Assembly (NCBI GenBank): GCA_040765295.1
Contig: JAXGSB010000001.1
Span: 1,240,001-1,304,000 of the forward strand
Source of the DNA: Scatomorpha sp040765295
GTDB taxonomy: Bacteria; Bacillota; Clostridia; Oscillospirales; Oscillospiraceae
Direction of reading: 5' to 3'
DNA length: 64,000 nucleotides
Numbering within the stretch: position 1 is the first letter of the stretch; each line of letters starts with the position of its first letter. A program made the translations under genes and the position numbers. Positions 42,886 through 51,352 of the stretch are shown here, piece by piece. The notes beneath the pieces are model-generated. The model saw nothing but the letters and a program-made list of their open reading frames with translations, had not been told where the DNA came from and did no database searches.

Positions 42886-43905
42886 TTATTTCTTTCTTAC
42901 GCTGTCGATATAAGCTGTGAGATCAAGCATCTTCTGACTGAAGCCCCACTCATTATCATACCATGCAATGAGCTTTACAAAATTGTCGTTAAGACCTATG
43001 CCGGCAGTGGCATCAAAAATGCAGGTGTGGGGATCTGTGATAAAGTCGGAGGAAACAACCTCTTCATCGACATAAGAGATTATGCCCTTCATCTCATTTT
43101 CGGAAGCCTTCTTAACGGCAGCGCAGATTTCCTCATAAGAAGCGCCCTTTTCCAGTCTGCAGGTGAGATCGACTATGGAAACATCGGCTGTGGGAATTCT
43201 CATGCTCATACCCGTGAGCTTGCCCTTGAGTGAGGGTATTACCTTGCCGACTGCCTTGGCAGCACCTGTTGTGGAAGGAATTATATTGCCGAAAACGGAG
43301 CGGGAAAGCCTCCAGTTCTTCTTGGAAAAGCTGTCGACAACACTCTGGGTAGCTGTGCCTGCATGAACAGTAGTCATAAGTCCCTCTATTATGCCGAAGT
43401 TGTCGTTTATTACCTTGGCAAGGGGGGCAAGGCAGTTGGTTGTGCAGGAGGCGTTTGATACGACCGTCATATCCACGGTGTACTCATCTAGGTTTACGCC
43501 GCAGACAAACATCTTTGTGTCATCTTTGGAGGGCGCTGAAAGCACTACAACCTTAGCTCCGGCATCCAGATGCGGCTGTGCCGATTCTTTTGTGAGGAAC
43601 GCACCTGTGCACTCGATAACATAGTCTACACCCATCTCTGCCCAGGGAAGCTTTGCAGGGTCTCTTTGGTCGAGGAGAGGAATGTTTTTACCATTGGCAA
43701 CAATACTTTTCCCGTCTTCTCCGGCTTTAATCTCGCCGTTAAATCTGCCGTGTACCGTATCGTACTTAGCGGCGTAAACAACCATCTCTGCCGATTTATC
43801 GGGCGCATTGATTGCAACGATATCGAATTCATCTCTGAAACAGGTGGCTCTGAAAACCAGGCGGCCGATTCTGCCAAAACCGTTTATGGCAATTTTAATA
43901 CTCAT
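42886..43905 (-). CDS. gap: Glyceraldehyde-3-phosphate dehydrogenase
   Basis: 339 residues, type I GAPDH. Converts G3P to 1,3-bisphosphoglycerate with NAD+. The NAD motif NGFGRIGR is at the N-terminus; the catalytic cysteine is in SNASCTTNCLAP; the basic partner His is in TTVHAGTATQ (normally TVHAxTxTQ, here Gly in the variable position); WYDNEWGFSQ closes the protein. Monocistronic with a good site (GGAGG) before its ATG. Confidence 0.97.
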   Translation of the reverse strand: MSIKIAINGFGRIGRLVFRATCFRDEFDIVAINAPDKSAEMVVYAAKYDTVHGRFNGEIKAGEDGKSIVANGKNIPLLDQRDPAKLPWAEMGVDYVIECTGAFLTKESAQPHLDAGAKVVVLSAPSKDDTKMFVCGVNLDEYTVDMTVVSNASCTTNCLAPLAKVINDNFGIIEGLMTTVHAGTATQSVVDSFSKKNWRLSRSVFGNIIPSTTGAAKAVGKVIPSLKGKLTGMSMRIPTADVSIVDLTCRLEKGASYEEICAAVKKASENEMKGIISYVDEEVVSSDFITDPHTCIFDATAGIGLNDNFVKLIAWYDNEWGFSQKMLDLTAYIDSVRKK

Positions 43906-43936
43906 AGAATACCTCCGTTTGATAAGTTAATTTGCT

Positions 43937-43964
43937 TTTATATTGTAATACAAAAGCTTGACAA
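43937..43964 (-). promoter_or_regulatory. Promoter for gap
   Basis: On the minus strand TTGTCA (43964-43959), a 16-bp spacer and TATAAA (43942-43937), about 30 bp before the gap ATG. Confidence 0.55.
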
Positions 43965-44021
43965 GTTCAATCTGATAACCTATATTGAACTCAATTTATT
44001 TTTTTAAATAGGAAAAATGAT

Positions 44022-44264
44022 TTGAGATTGGATAAATTTATTAAGCTTTCAAGGCTTATAAAGAGACGAACTGTTGCCAAAGAGTTTTGTGACCTCGGCA
44101 AGGTGTCGATTAATTCAAAAACGGCAAAACCCTCTTCTGAAGTTAGAGAGGGAGATGTTCTCGAGCTTGATTTCGGCACAACAAAACTTAAAATATCTGT
44201 TGAGTCATTGGATGCGGGAACGGGTAAAGAAGCCGCCAAAGCTATGTACAAGGAAATTTCATAG
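44022..44264 (+). CDS. rqcP: RqcP/YabO-type S4-domain RNA-binding protein
   Basis: 80 residues from TTG 44022, with AGGA upstream. An S4 domain starting MRLDKFIKLSRLIKRRTVAKE, trailing EGDVLELDFG, closely matching B. subtilis RqcP (YabO). RqcP stabilises P-site tRNA on the 50S subunit during alanine tailing in ribosome quality control. HslR is the related alternative. Confidence 0.93.
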   Translation: MRLDKFIKLSRLIKRRTVAKEFCDLGKVSINSKTAKPSSEVREGDVLELDFGTTKLKISVESLDAGTGKEAAKAMYKEIS

Positions 44265-44354
44265 TCCTGCTTAGTTTATTTTAGCTGCTCTTTAATTAAT
44301 TTGGAATTTATGCTAGAATTATAGAGCAATATTTAACAAACTGGAGGTAAGGTT

Positions 44355-44855
44355 TTGGTTGTTGTTTATAAATCCAACAGCGGATACAGCAAGGCATATG
44401 CGGAACTGCTCGCAGATGCGCTTGATTTGAACGTCTACAGCATTGACGAGCTCCCCGATGTACACAAAGGTAATAACGCCATATTCTTCGGCTGGCTCTT
44501 TGCCGGCACAGTTGTCGGATACAAAAAGGCCGCTAAAAATCTGAATCTTATAGCTGCCGTGGGCGTAGGTATGAGTCCTGACACTCCGGAAATTGTTTCT
44601 GAAATTACAGACAAATGCAAAATTCCGGCTTCGACTAAAGTTTTTTATTTGCAGGGCGGATTTGATATCAACAAACTCAAGGGTCCGAATAAGCTTATAA
44701 TGCAGGTAAAGGTTAAGGAAATTATCGGAAGACTGGAAAAAGCGGACACGCTTTCTCCCGCACAGGAGGCTACCTACAAGATGTGCACAGAGGGCTACAG
44801 CTGTGTCTCCTTGGAAAATCTCAAACCGCTTATTGACTGGTACAAGGCTCGCTGA
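44355..44855 (+). CDS. Flavodoxin-like protein
   Basis: 166 residues from TTG 44355 (GGAGG upstream). A flavodoxin_5-type domain, starting VVVYKSNSGYSKAYAELLADAL, the phosphate loop of FMN-binding flavodoxins, and FFGWLFAGTVVGYKKA in the second loop. The C-terminus is unlike HemG. Probably an FMN protein in electron transfer; partner unknown. Confidence 0.82.
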   Translation: MVVVYKSNSGYSKAYAELLADALDLNVYSIDELPDVHKGNNAIFFGWLFAGTVVGYKKAAKNLNLIAAVGVGMSPDTPEIVSEITDKCKIPASTKVFYLQGGFDINKLKGPNKLIMQVKVKEIIGRLEKADTLSPAQEATYKMCTEGYSCVSLENLKPLIDWYKAR

Positions 44856-44872
44856 GTAAAAAATCTTTTTTC

Positions 44873-44906
44873 GGCATACGCAAAAAATGTGTATGCCGTT
44901 TTTTTA
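44873..44906 (+). terminator. Terminator after the flavodoxin-like gene
   Basis: An 8-bp stem CGGCATAC/GTATGCCG (44873-44880 with 44892-44899), followed by seven T. Confidence 0.88.
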
Positions 44907-44962
44907 TTTCCCGTTTTGTGTTATCATGCCATAGTAATCTTTTTTATTTCAAGGGGTTTAAG

Positions 44963-45820
44963 ATGAACAAGCTGAAAAGAATCCTCGCAATAAACGACAT
45001 ATCAGGGGTCGGCAAGTGCTCGCTCACTGTAAACATATCTGTCATATCCTCCAGCGGAGTTGAATGCGCTGCGCTCCCGACCGCATTGCTCTCAACGCAT
45101 ACAGGCGAATTTGAGGGCTATACATTCTTAAACCTTGGCTCGGAGATTGTTTCGATAGCCGAGCACTGGAAAAGCCTTGGAGTTCGATTTGACGGAATCG
45201 TGAGCGGCTACATAAGTTCTGTGGAGCAAGTAAGTATGGTAAAAAAAGTATTTGAGCTTTGCAGAAATGAAAAAACGCTTATTTTTGTTGATCCGATAAT
45301 GGCTGATAACGGCGTTTTCTACAGCGGTTTTGACGAGAAAATGTGTGACGCTTTGAGAGAACACTCGAAAGGCGCCGATGCCATCTGCCCCAATATAACA
45401 GAGGCCGCCTTCTTAGCCGGCGTTGAATACGAAAAACCTCCTCACACAAATAAATTCGTGGAGAAGGTTTTATCACGTCTTAAAAATCTAAGTGTGCCTA
45501 TAATTGCCATAAGCGGCATACATCCCGACGATGAAAAAATCGGAAATATTGTTTATGACTCAAAAACAGACACTGTTTTTAACGCCTTCAGGCCGCTTAG
45601 GCCCGGCATTTTCTATGGGGTCGGAGACATCTTCACCTCTTCATTTTCAGCGCTGATTACCAGAGGCGCAGACACTGAATCTGCCCTAAAGCTCGCTTCC
45701 GAGCTTGTAGACAGCAGCATATTACACACCTATGCAAGCGGCAAGGAGAGAAGGTTCGGCACTGACTTTGAGCCCGCTCTGTGCGAATATGCAAACAAGG
45801 TTGAGGCCTACTTTACTTAG
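44963..45820 (+). CDS. Pyridoxal/pyridoxamine kinase (PdxK/PdxY-like)
   Basis: 285 residues from ATG 44963 (AAGGGG about 6 nt upstream). Ribokinase-superfamily fold: RILAINDISGVGKCSLT at the N-terminus, VDPIMADNG, CPNITEAAFLAG and the catalytic Asp in GVGDIFTSSFSA. It phosphorylates B6 vitamers (pyridoxal, pyridoxamine, pyridoxine) with ATP. Its end overlaps the convergent glnS end by 8 bp. Confidence 0.9.
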   Translation: MNKLKRILAINDISGVGKCSLTVNISVISSSGVECAALPTALLSTHTGEFEGYTFLNLGSEIVSIAEHWKSLGVRFDGIVSGYISSVEQVSMVKKVFELCRNEKTLIFVDPIMADNGVFYSGFDEKMCDALREHSKGADAICPNITEAAFLAGVEYEKPPHTNKFVEKVLSRLKNLSVPIIAISGIHPDDEKIGNIVYDSKTDTVFNAFRPLRPGIFYGVGDIFTSSFSALITRGADTESALKLASELVDSSILHTYASGKERRFGTDFEPALCEYANKVEAYFT

Positions 45821-47471
45821 GTTTAAAGCTGTCTTTAAGTGCAACCGAGCGGTTGAAAATCAGTTTCTCGCTGCTTGAATCCAAATCGGGCGTAAAGTAG
45901 CCCATTCTCAAAAACTGGAAACTCTCGCCGGGCTTGGCGTCTTTCAAAGAGCGCTCAAGCTTGGCGTTTTCTATTATCTCGAGAGAATCCGGATTTATAG
46001 ATTCAACAAAATCTTTATCCGAGGCTTCAGGCTCGGGTTTTAAAAACAGATTTGAATAGATTCTGACTTCGGCATCGATTGAATCGGCCGCATTTACCCA
46101 GTGGATTGTGCCTCTAATCTTCCTGCCGTCGGAGGCATTGCCTCCCCTGCTTTCGGGATCGTAATCACAAATGACTTCTTCTACTATGCCTGCCTCATTC
46201 TTATTAAAATCAACACACTTGACTATATAAGCCCCCTTGAGTCTTACCTCATTGCCGATATAGAGTCTGTTGTATCTTTTTATAGGCTCTTCCATAAAAT
46301 CATCCGCTTCTATCCAGAGATTTTTTGAAAAGCTCACTTTACGGGTACCGGCACTCTCATCGACGGGATTGTTTTCTATATCGAAGAGCTCGCTCTTGCC
46401 CTCAGGATAATTCCTTATCGTAAGCTTTATAGGCTTTAAAACCGCCATAACTCTCTCTGCTTTCTCGTTTAGATCCTCTCTGAGACAATGCTCGAGAAAG
46501 CTGTATTCTATTACATTATTTACTTTGGTTACGCCTATCCTCTTGCAGAAACTCTTTATGGATTCGGGGGTGTAGCCGCGGCGCCTGAGTCCGCAGAGCG
46601 TGGGCATTCTCGGGTCATCCCAGTCGGAAACATAACCCTCTTCAACAAGACGGCGAAGCCTGCGCTTGCTCATGACCGTATAGCTCATACCGAGCCTTGC
46701 AAATTCTATCTGCCTGGGTCTATGCGGCACGCTTACATTGTCGATAACCCAGTCATAGAGCGGTCTGTGATCCTCATACTCCAAAGAGCAGAGAGAATGG
46801 GTTATTCCCTCTATAGCATCCTGTATGGGGTGAGCAAAATCATACATCGGGAAGATGCACCATTTGTTTTTCTGTCTGTGGTGTTCTACATATCTGATTC
46901 TATAGAGCACCGGGTCTCTCATATTGAAGTTTCCCGATGCGAGATCTATCTTCGCCCTGAGAGTATATTTTTCCTCGGGAAACTCCCCTGCTCTCATGCG
47001 TCTGAATAAATCCAAGCTCTCTTCCTTATCTCTCTCCCTATAAGGGCTTACGGCAGGTGTTTGAGTATCTCCCCTATATTTGCTGAGTTCCTCAGCCCCC
47101 AGCTCGCATACATAGGCAAGTCCCTTTTTTATAAGCTCTTCAGCATAGAGGTAGGTCTGCTCAAAATAATCGGAGCCGAAGTAAAATCTATCACCCCAGT
47201 CATAGCCTAGCCAGTGGATGTCTTCCTGTATAGCCTCGACATATTCATGCTCTTCTTTTTCGGGGTTGGTATCGTCCATGCGAAGATTGCACAGGCCGTT
47301 GTACTGTTCGGCCAGTCCGAAGTTAATGACCATAGCCTTGCAGTGGCCTATGTGAAGATATCCGTTGGGTTCCGGCGGAAAGCGGGTATGCAGTCTCTGT
47401 CCCTCGCACCTGCCGCCCTCGCTGAGTTCTTCGTCAATGATTACTTCGATAAAATTTCTGCTTTCTTCCAT
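45813..47471 (-). CDS. glnS: Glutaminyl-tRNA synthetase
   Basis: 552 residues, class I synthetase. HIGH motif in FPPEPNGYLHIGHCKAM, KMSKS equivalent VMSKRRLRRLV, with the C-terminal beta-barrel anticodon-binding domains. Charges tRNA(Gln) directly. Its presence suggests this organism does not rely solely on the GatCAB amidation route for Gln-tRNA. Confidence 0.96.
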   Translation of the reverse strand: MEESRNFIEVIIDEELSEGGRCEGQRLHTRFPPEPNGYLHIGHCKAMVINFGLAEQYNGLCNLRMDDTNPEKEEHEYVEAIQEDIHWLGYDWGDRFYFGSDYFEQTYLYAEELIKKGLAYVCELGAEELSKYRGDTQTPAVSPYRERDKEESLDLFRRMRAGEFPEEKYTLRAKIDLASGNFNMRDPVLYRIRYVEHHRQKNKWCIFPMYDFAHPIQDAIEGITHSLCSLEYEDHRPLYDWVIDNVSVPHRPRQIEFARLGMSYTVMSKRRLRRLVEEGYVSDWDDPRMPTLCGLRRRGYTPESIKSFCKRIGVTKVNNVIEYSFLEHCLREDLNEKAERVMAVLKPIKLTIRNYPEGKSELFDIENNPVDESAGTRKVSFSKNLWIEADDFMEEPIKRYNRLYIGNEVRLKGAYIVKCVDFNKNEAGIVEEVICDYDPESRGGNASDGRKIRGTIHWVNAADSIDAEVRIYSNLFLKPEPEASDKDFVESINPDSLEIIENAKLERSLKDAKPGESFQFLRMGYFTPDLDSSSEKLIFNRSVALKDSFKPK

Positions 47472-47522
47472 ATTTAAAGCCCTTTCAGCATTTTCTTGTT
47501 ATTATACATTTATTGCCGGAGG

Positions 47523-47551
47523 TTTACAAGAATCCCTGCTCGGGATATAAT
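47523..47551 (+). promoter_or_regulatory. Promoter for the TrxR-like gene
   Basis: TTTACA (47523-47528), 17-bp spacer, TATAAT (47546-47551), 26 bp before the start codon. Confidence 0.75.
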
Positions 47552-47577
47552 TAATAAAAGAAACGGAGGCTAGTCTA

Positions 47578-48390
47578 ATGTATGATATATGTATAATAGG
47601 CGGCGGCCCTGCCGGTCTTTCCGCCGCACTCACGGCAAACAGACGCAACAAGTCCTGTCTTATTATAAGCTCCGCGCCTGAAAATTCTCTTCTTTATAAG
47701 GCGGAACAAGTTGACAACTATTTGGGCCTTCCCCAAATAAGCGGCAAAGAGCTTTTAGAGCTTTTTGAGGCTCATGTCAGGTCGCTTGGCATCGAAATAA
47801 AACCCGGCATCGTGACAGCCATCATGCCCTATGGCGAGAGCTTTGGAGTGGCCGTGGGTTCCGATTTTTTTGAGGCAAAGTCAATTATCATAGCCATCGG
47901 CGTAAGCCGAGCTAAGCCCTATCCTGGCGAAGACGAGTTTTTGGGTTTGGGTGTTAGCTACTGCGCCACATGCGACGGTATGCTCTATAGGGGCAAGAAG
48001 GTTGCCGTTATAGGGCTGAGCACGGAAGCTCATGAAGAGGCCGAATTTCTGCGCTCGATAAACTGTGAGCTTGAATTTTTCGACTCTAAGCGCGCCAAAA
48101 AGTTTGAAATAGTGGGCTCTGAAAAGCTCGAAGCGCTCTTAGCCGACGGAGTACGCTATGAGGTGGAAGCCGTGTTTATCTTAAGACCCTCTGTTGCTCC
48201 CGACAAGCTGCTCCCCGATCTTGAGTTTAACGGCGCCGATATAAGTGTGGGCAAAGACATGTCCACCAATCTTCCCGGCGTGTTCGCCGCAGGTGACTGC
48301 GTGGGTATGCCTTATCAGATAGGAAAGGCCGTCGGCGAAGGCAATGTGGCCGCGCTTTCAGCGGTTAAATATTTAGACTCGATTAAATAA
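47578..48390 (+). CDS. Thioredoxin reductase-like flavoprotein without canonical NADPH motif
   Basis: 270 residues, about 40 shorter than ordinary TrxB. FAD motif IIGGGPAGLSAALTA; redox pair in YCATCDGM (CxxC); closing FAD motif GVFAAGDC. Where TrxB has GGGDSAxEEA and later HRRxxxR for NADPH, this has VIGLSTEAHEEAEFL and no HRR. That loss is known for ferredoxin-dependent flavin thioredoxin reductases of clostridia, so ferredoxin may be the reductant; this is inference. AACGGAGG lies about 9 nt before the ATG; the gene is monocistronic. Confidence 0.85.
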   Translation: MYDICIIGGGPAGLSAALTANRRNKSCLIISSAPENSLLYKAEQVDNYLGLPQISGKELLELFEAHVRSLGIEIKPGIVTAIMPYGESFGVAVGSDFFEAKSIIIAIGVSRAKPYPGEDEFLGLGVSYCATCDGMLYRGKKVAVIGLSTEAHEEAEFLRSINCELEFFDSKRAKKFEIVGSEKLEALLADGVRYEVEAVFILRPSVAPDKLLPDLEFNGADISVGKDMSTNLPGVFAAGDCVGMPYQIGKAVGEGNVAALSAVKYLDSIK

Positions 48391-48399
48391 GCCAACCCC

Positions 48400-48428
48400 T
48401 TGATATTCCCTTAAAAAATATGTATAAT
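48400..48428 (+). promoter_or_regulatory. Promoter for valS
   Basis: TTGATA (48400-48405), 17-bp spacer, TATAAT (48423-48428), directly before the T-box leader. Confidence 0.85.
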
Positions 48429-48439
48429 CACTTGTCAAA

Positions 48440-48665
48440 TGCTGTGATTGGCAGTAGTAAGCGAAGAAATCCGCACACAGAGAGAAAGCGTATGCTGAGA
48501 GCTTTTTGCGAGATCTCGCCGAAGTCGGCCATGAGCTGAGGGGCTGAAATAGTAGTAAGTTTCTCCGCATGCTCCCGTTAACGAGCGTTGAGTGTCGCTT
48601 TTTGCGAAACTCAGGTGGTACCGCGTTTATGCGCCCTGAGATTTTGGGGCGCTTTTCTATTTTAT
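48440..48665 (+). ncRNA. T-box leader of valS
   Basis: The T-box AGGTGGTACCGCG lies at 48613-48625, with an AGTA (48453-48456) on the 5' side of stem I and GAAATAGTAGTAAG (48546-48559) on the 3' side. A GTA codon in the latter (48552-48554 or 48555-48557) fits a valine specifier. The terminator stem GCGCCC/GGGCGC (48631-48636 with 48647-48652) is followed by TTTTCTATTTTATTTTT. Uncharged tRNA(Val) should favour the antiterminator and so expression of valS. Confidence 0.93.
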
Positions 48666-48684
48666 TTTTGTGAGGTATTCTAAG

Positions 48685-51309
48685 ATGCGAGAAATGGAAA
48701 AGGTTTATAACCACAAGGAAACAGAGAAAAAAATCTATGATTTTTGGATGGAAAACAGGTTTTTTCATGCGGAGATTGACCCTGAAAAAACTCCCTTCAC
48801 CATAGTTATTCCTCCTCCGAATGTCACCGGACAGCTTCATCTTGGGCATGCTTTCGATGAGACCATACAGGACGTTTTAATAAGATATAAGCGCATGGAC
48901 GGCTACAACGCCCTTTGGCTCCCCGGCTATGACCACGCCGGCATCGCCACTCAGATTAAGGTTGAGGAGGCCTTGAGAGAAGAAGAGGGTCTCACCCGCC
49001 ACGACCTGGGTAGAGAAGCGTTTTTGGAAAGGGTTTGGGCATGGAAAGAAAAGTATGGCAACACTATAGTTGACCAGCTCAAGTCTCTTGGCTGCTCCTG
49101 CGACTGGGAAAGACAGCGCTTCACCATGGACGAAATCTGCGCCAGAGCTGTTAAGGAGGCCTTTATCAGGCTTTATAAAAAGGGCCTTATATATAGGGGT
49201 CAAAGAATCATAAACTGGTGTCCCGTATGTGTCACTGCGCTTTCGGATGCCGAGGTGGAGTATGCCGAAAAAGAGGGCAAGCTCTGGCATGTCCGTTATC
49301 CACTTTCCGACGGAAGCGGAGAAATTATAATTGCGACCACAAGACCCGAGACCATGCTGGGCGACACAGCCGTCGCCGTCAATCCCGAAGATGAGCGCTA
49401 TGCGCATCTAATCGGTAAAACCTGTATTCTGCCTCTTGTTAATCGTGAACTTCCAATAATTGCCGACGAATATGTTGAAAGCGACTTCGGTACGGGCTGT
49501 GTTAAGATAACCCCCTGCCACGACCCCAACGACTTTGAAGTGGCTTCGCGCCACGATCTCCCGCATATACTCATCCTGGACGACAACGCAAAGATTATAA
49601 ACTGTGAGAGATACAACGGTCTCGGCCGCTATGAAGCCAGAAAACAGATTGTGAGCGATCTTGCTGATGAAGGCTATCTGGTGGAGACTGAAAGGCATGT
49701 CCACAATGTTGGAAGCTGTTACCGCTGCCATAACGATGTTGAGCCGATTTCTTCCAAGCAGTGGTTTGTAAAGATGAAGCCGCTCGCCAAAGAAGCCATC
49801 AGGGTGGTTGAAGAGGGCGAGATCAAGTTTGTTCCCGACCGTTTCTCAAAGATATATCTTAACTGGATGAACAATGTGCGTGACTGGTGCATCTCACGAC
49901 AGCTATGGTGGGGCCACAGAATTCCCGCTTGGTATTGCAAGGACTGCGATCATATAACAGTCTCGAAAGATGAGCCTTACTGCTGTGAAAAATGCGACTC
50001 GAAAAATATTGAGCAAGACCCAGATGTCCTCGACACTTGGTTCTCGTCGGCTCTTTGGCCTTTCTCAACCTTGGGCTGGCCCGAGGATACGCCGGAGCTT
50101 GAATATTTCTACCCGACCGATGTTCTTGTTACGGGCTACGATATCATATTTTTCTGGGTTGCCAGAATGATTTTCTCTGCCATGGAGTACACCGGCAAAA
50201 TTCCCTTCCACACCGTGCTCATACACGGTCTTATAAGAGACCATGAAGGCAAGAAGATGAGCAAATCTGCCGGAAACGGCGTGGACCCGATTGAACTGAT
50301 TGATGAGCTGGGCGCAGACGCCCTGAGGTTCAATATTATCACCGGGAACAGCCCCGGAAACGATATGAGGTTCTATTATGAGAGATGCGAGGCCATGCGC
50401 AATTTTGCAAACAAGCTCTGGAATGCCAGCCGCTTTGTGCAGATGAACCTTAAGATCGAGGACTCCAAACTGCCCGATAAGCTCCTCATGCCCGACAAGT
50501 GGCTGCTCTCTAAGCTCAACCGCCTTGTTGGTGAGGTGAGAGAGAACATGGACAAGTATGAGCTCGGCATAGCTGCATCAAAGATTTATGATTTTACTTG
50601 GTCCACATATTGCGACTGGTACATAGAGCTTACAAAGCCCAGGCTGCAGGGCAATGATGCCGAAGACAGTGAGAGAGCGCAGCGTGTTCTCCTTTACGCC
50701 CTGCTTGAGATTCTGAGGCTGCTCCATCCGTTTATGCCCTATGTTACCGAAGAAATATACTCTGCCTTCCCCCATGATGTTCCCGCCCTCATAGTTGACA
50801 GTTTCCCGAAATTCAGCGAAGAACTCTCCTTCCCCGAAGATGAAGCGGACTTTGAGCTTATTATGGATGCCGTGAACGCTGTAAGAAGCCTCAGGGCGGA
50901 AATGAAGGTTCATCCCGCAAAGAGACCGCTCCTCTACATTTTGAGCGACAGAAGTGATGTGTTCAGAAGCGGTGAAAACTACCTTCTTAAGCTTGCCTAT
51001 GCATCCGGGGTTGAGTTTATAGATGAAGTTCCTGCAAGCCTCGATAAGCTGGCGACAGCGGTTACGGAAAGCGCCAAGCTCTATATGCCTTTAAGCGAAC
51101 TTATTGACTTTGATAAGGAAATTGAGCGCATAAACAGAGAGCTTAAGAAAGCCTTAGAAAACCTTGAAAATCAAAGGCGCAAGCTCTCGAACAAGGCATT
51201 TGTGGAAAAGGCTCCTGACTCGGTTGTCGCCAAAGAGCGAGAGCGTGAAGAGAAGCTCGTTTCACTTATCGAAAACCTCGAGCAGAGCTTAAAGTCAATG
51301 CAGGAATAA
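48685..51309 (+). CDS. valS: Valyl-tRNA synthetase
   Basis: 874 residues from ATG 48685 (GTGAGG 9 nt upstream). Class I synthetase: HIGH motif PPNVTGQLHLGHAF, KMSKS in EGKKMSKSAGNGVDP, CP1 editing domain with TTRPETMLGDTAV, and a C-terminal coiled coil (IERINRELKKALENLENQ region). T-box controlled. Confidence 0.98.
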   Translation: MREMEKVYNHKETEKKIYDFWMENRFFHAEIDPEKTPFTIVIPPPNVTGQLHLGHAFDETIQDVLIRYKRMDGYNALWLPGYDHAGIATQIKVEEALREEEGLTRHDLGREAFLERVWAWKEKYGNTIVDQLKSLGCSCDWERQRFTMDEICARAVKEAFIRLYKKGLIYRGQRIINWCPVCVTALSDAEVEYAEKEGKLWHVRYPLSDGSGEIIIATTRPETMLGDTAVAVNPEDERYAHLIGKTCILPLVNRELPIIADEYVESDFGTGCVKITPCHDPNDFEVASRHDLPHILILDDNAKIINCERYNGLGRYEARKQIVSDLADEGYLVETERHVHNVGSCYRCHNDVEPISSKQWFVKMKPLAKEAIRVVEEGEIKFVPDRFSKIYLNWMNNVRDWCISRQLWWGHRIPAWYCKDCDHITVSKDEPYCCEKCDSKNIEQDPDVLDTWFSSALWPFSTLGWPEDTPELEYFYPTDVLVTGYDIIFFWVARMIFSAMEYTGKIPFHTVLIHGLIRDHEGKKMSKSAGNGVDPIELIDELGADALRFNIITGNSPGNDMRFYYERCEAMRNFANKLWNASRFVQMNLKIEDSKLPDKLLMPDKWLLSKLNRLVGEVRENMDKYELGIAASKIYDFTWSTYCDWYIELTKPRLQGNDAEDSERAQRVLLYALLEILRLLHPFMPYVTEEIYSAFPHDVPALIVDSFPKFSEELSFPEDEADFELIMDAVNAVRSLRAEMKVHPAKRPLLYILSDRSDVFRSGENYLLKLAYASGVEFIDEVPASLDKLATAVTESAKLYMPLSELIDFDKEIERINRELKKALENLENQRRKLSNKAFVEKAPDSVVAKEREREEKLVSLIENLEQSLKSMQE

Positions 51310-51311
51310 AA

Positions 51312-51343
51312 AAATATCCGGCTATTTAAGCCGGATATTTTTT
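51312..51343. terminator. Bidirectional terminator after valS
   Basis: A 12-bp perfect stem (51312-51323 with 51329-51340), ATTTA loop, T-run after and A-run before; ends valS and the convergent gene. Confidence 0.9.
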
Positions 51344-51352
51344 ATTATATGC

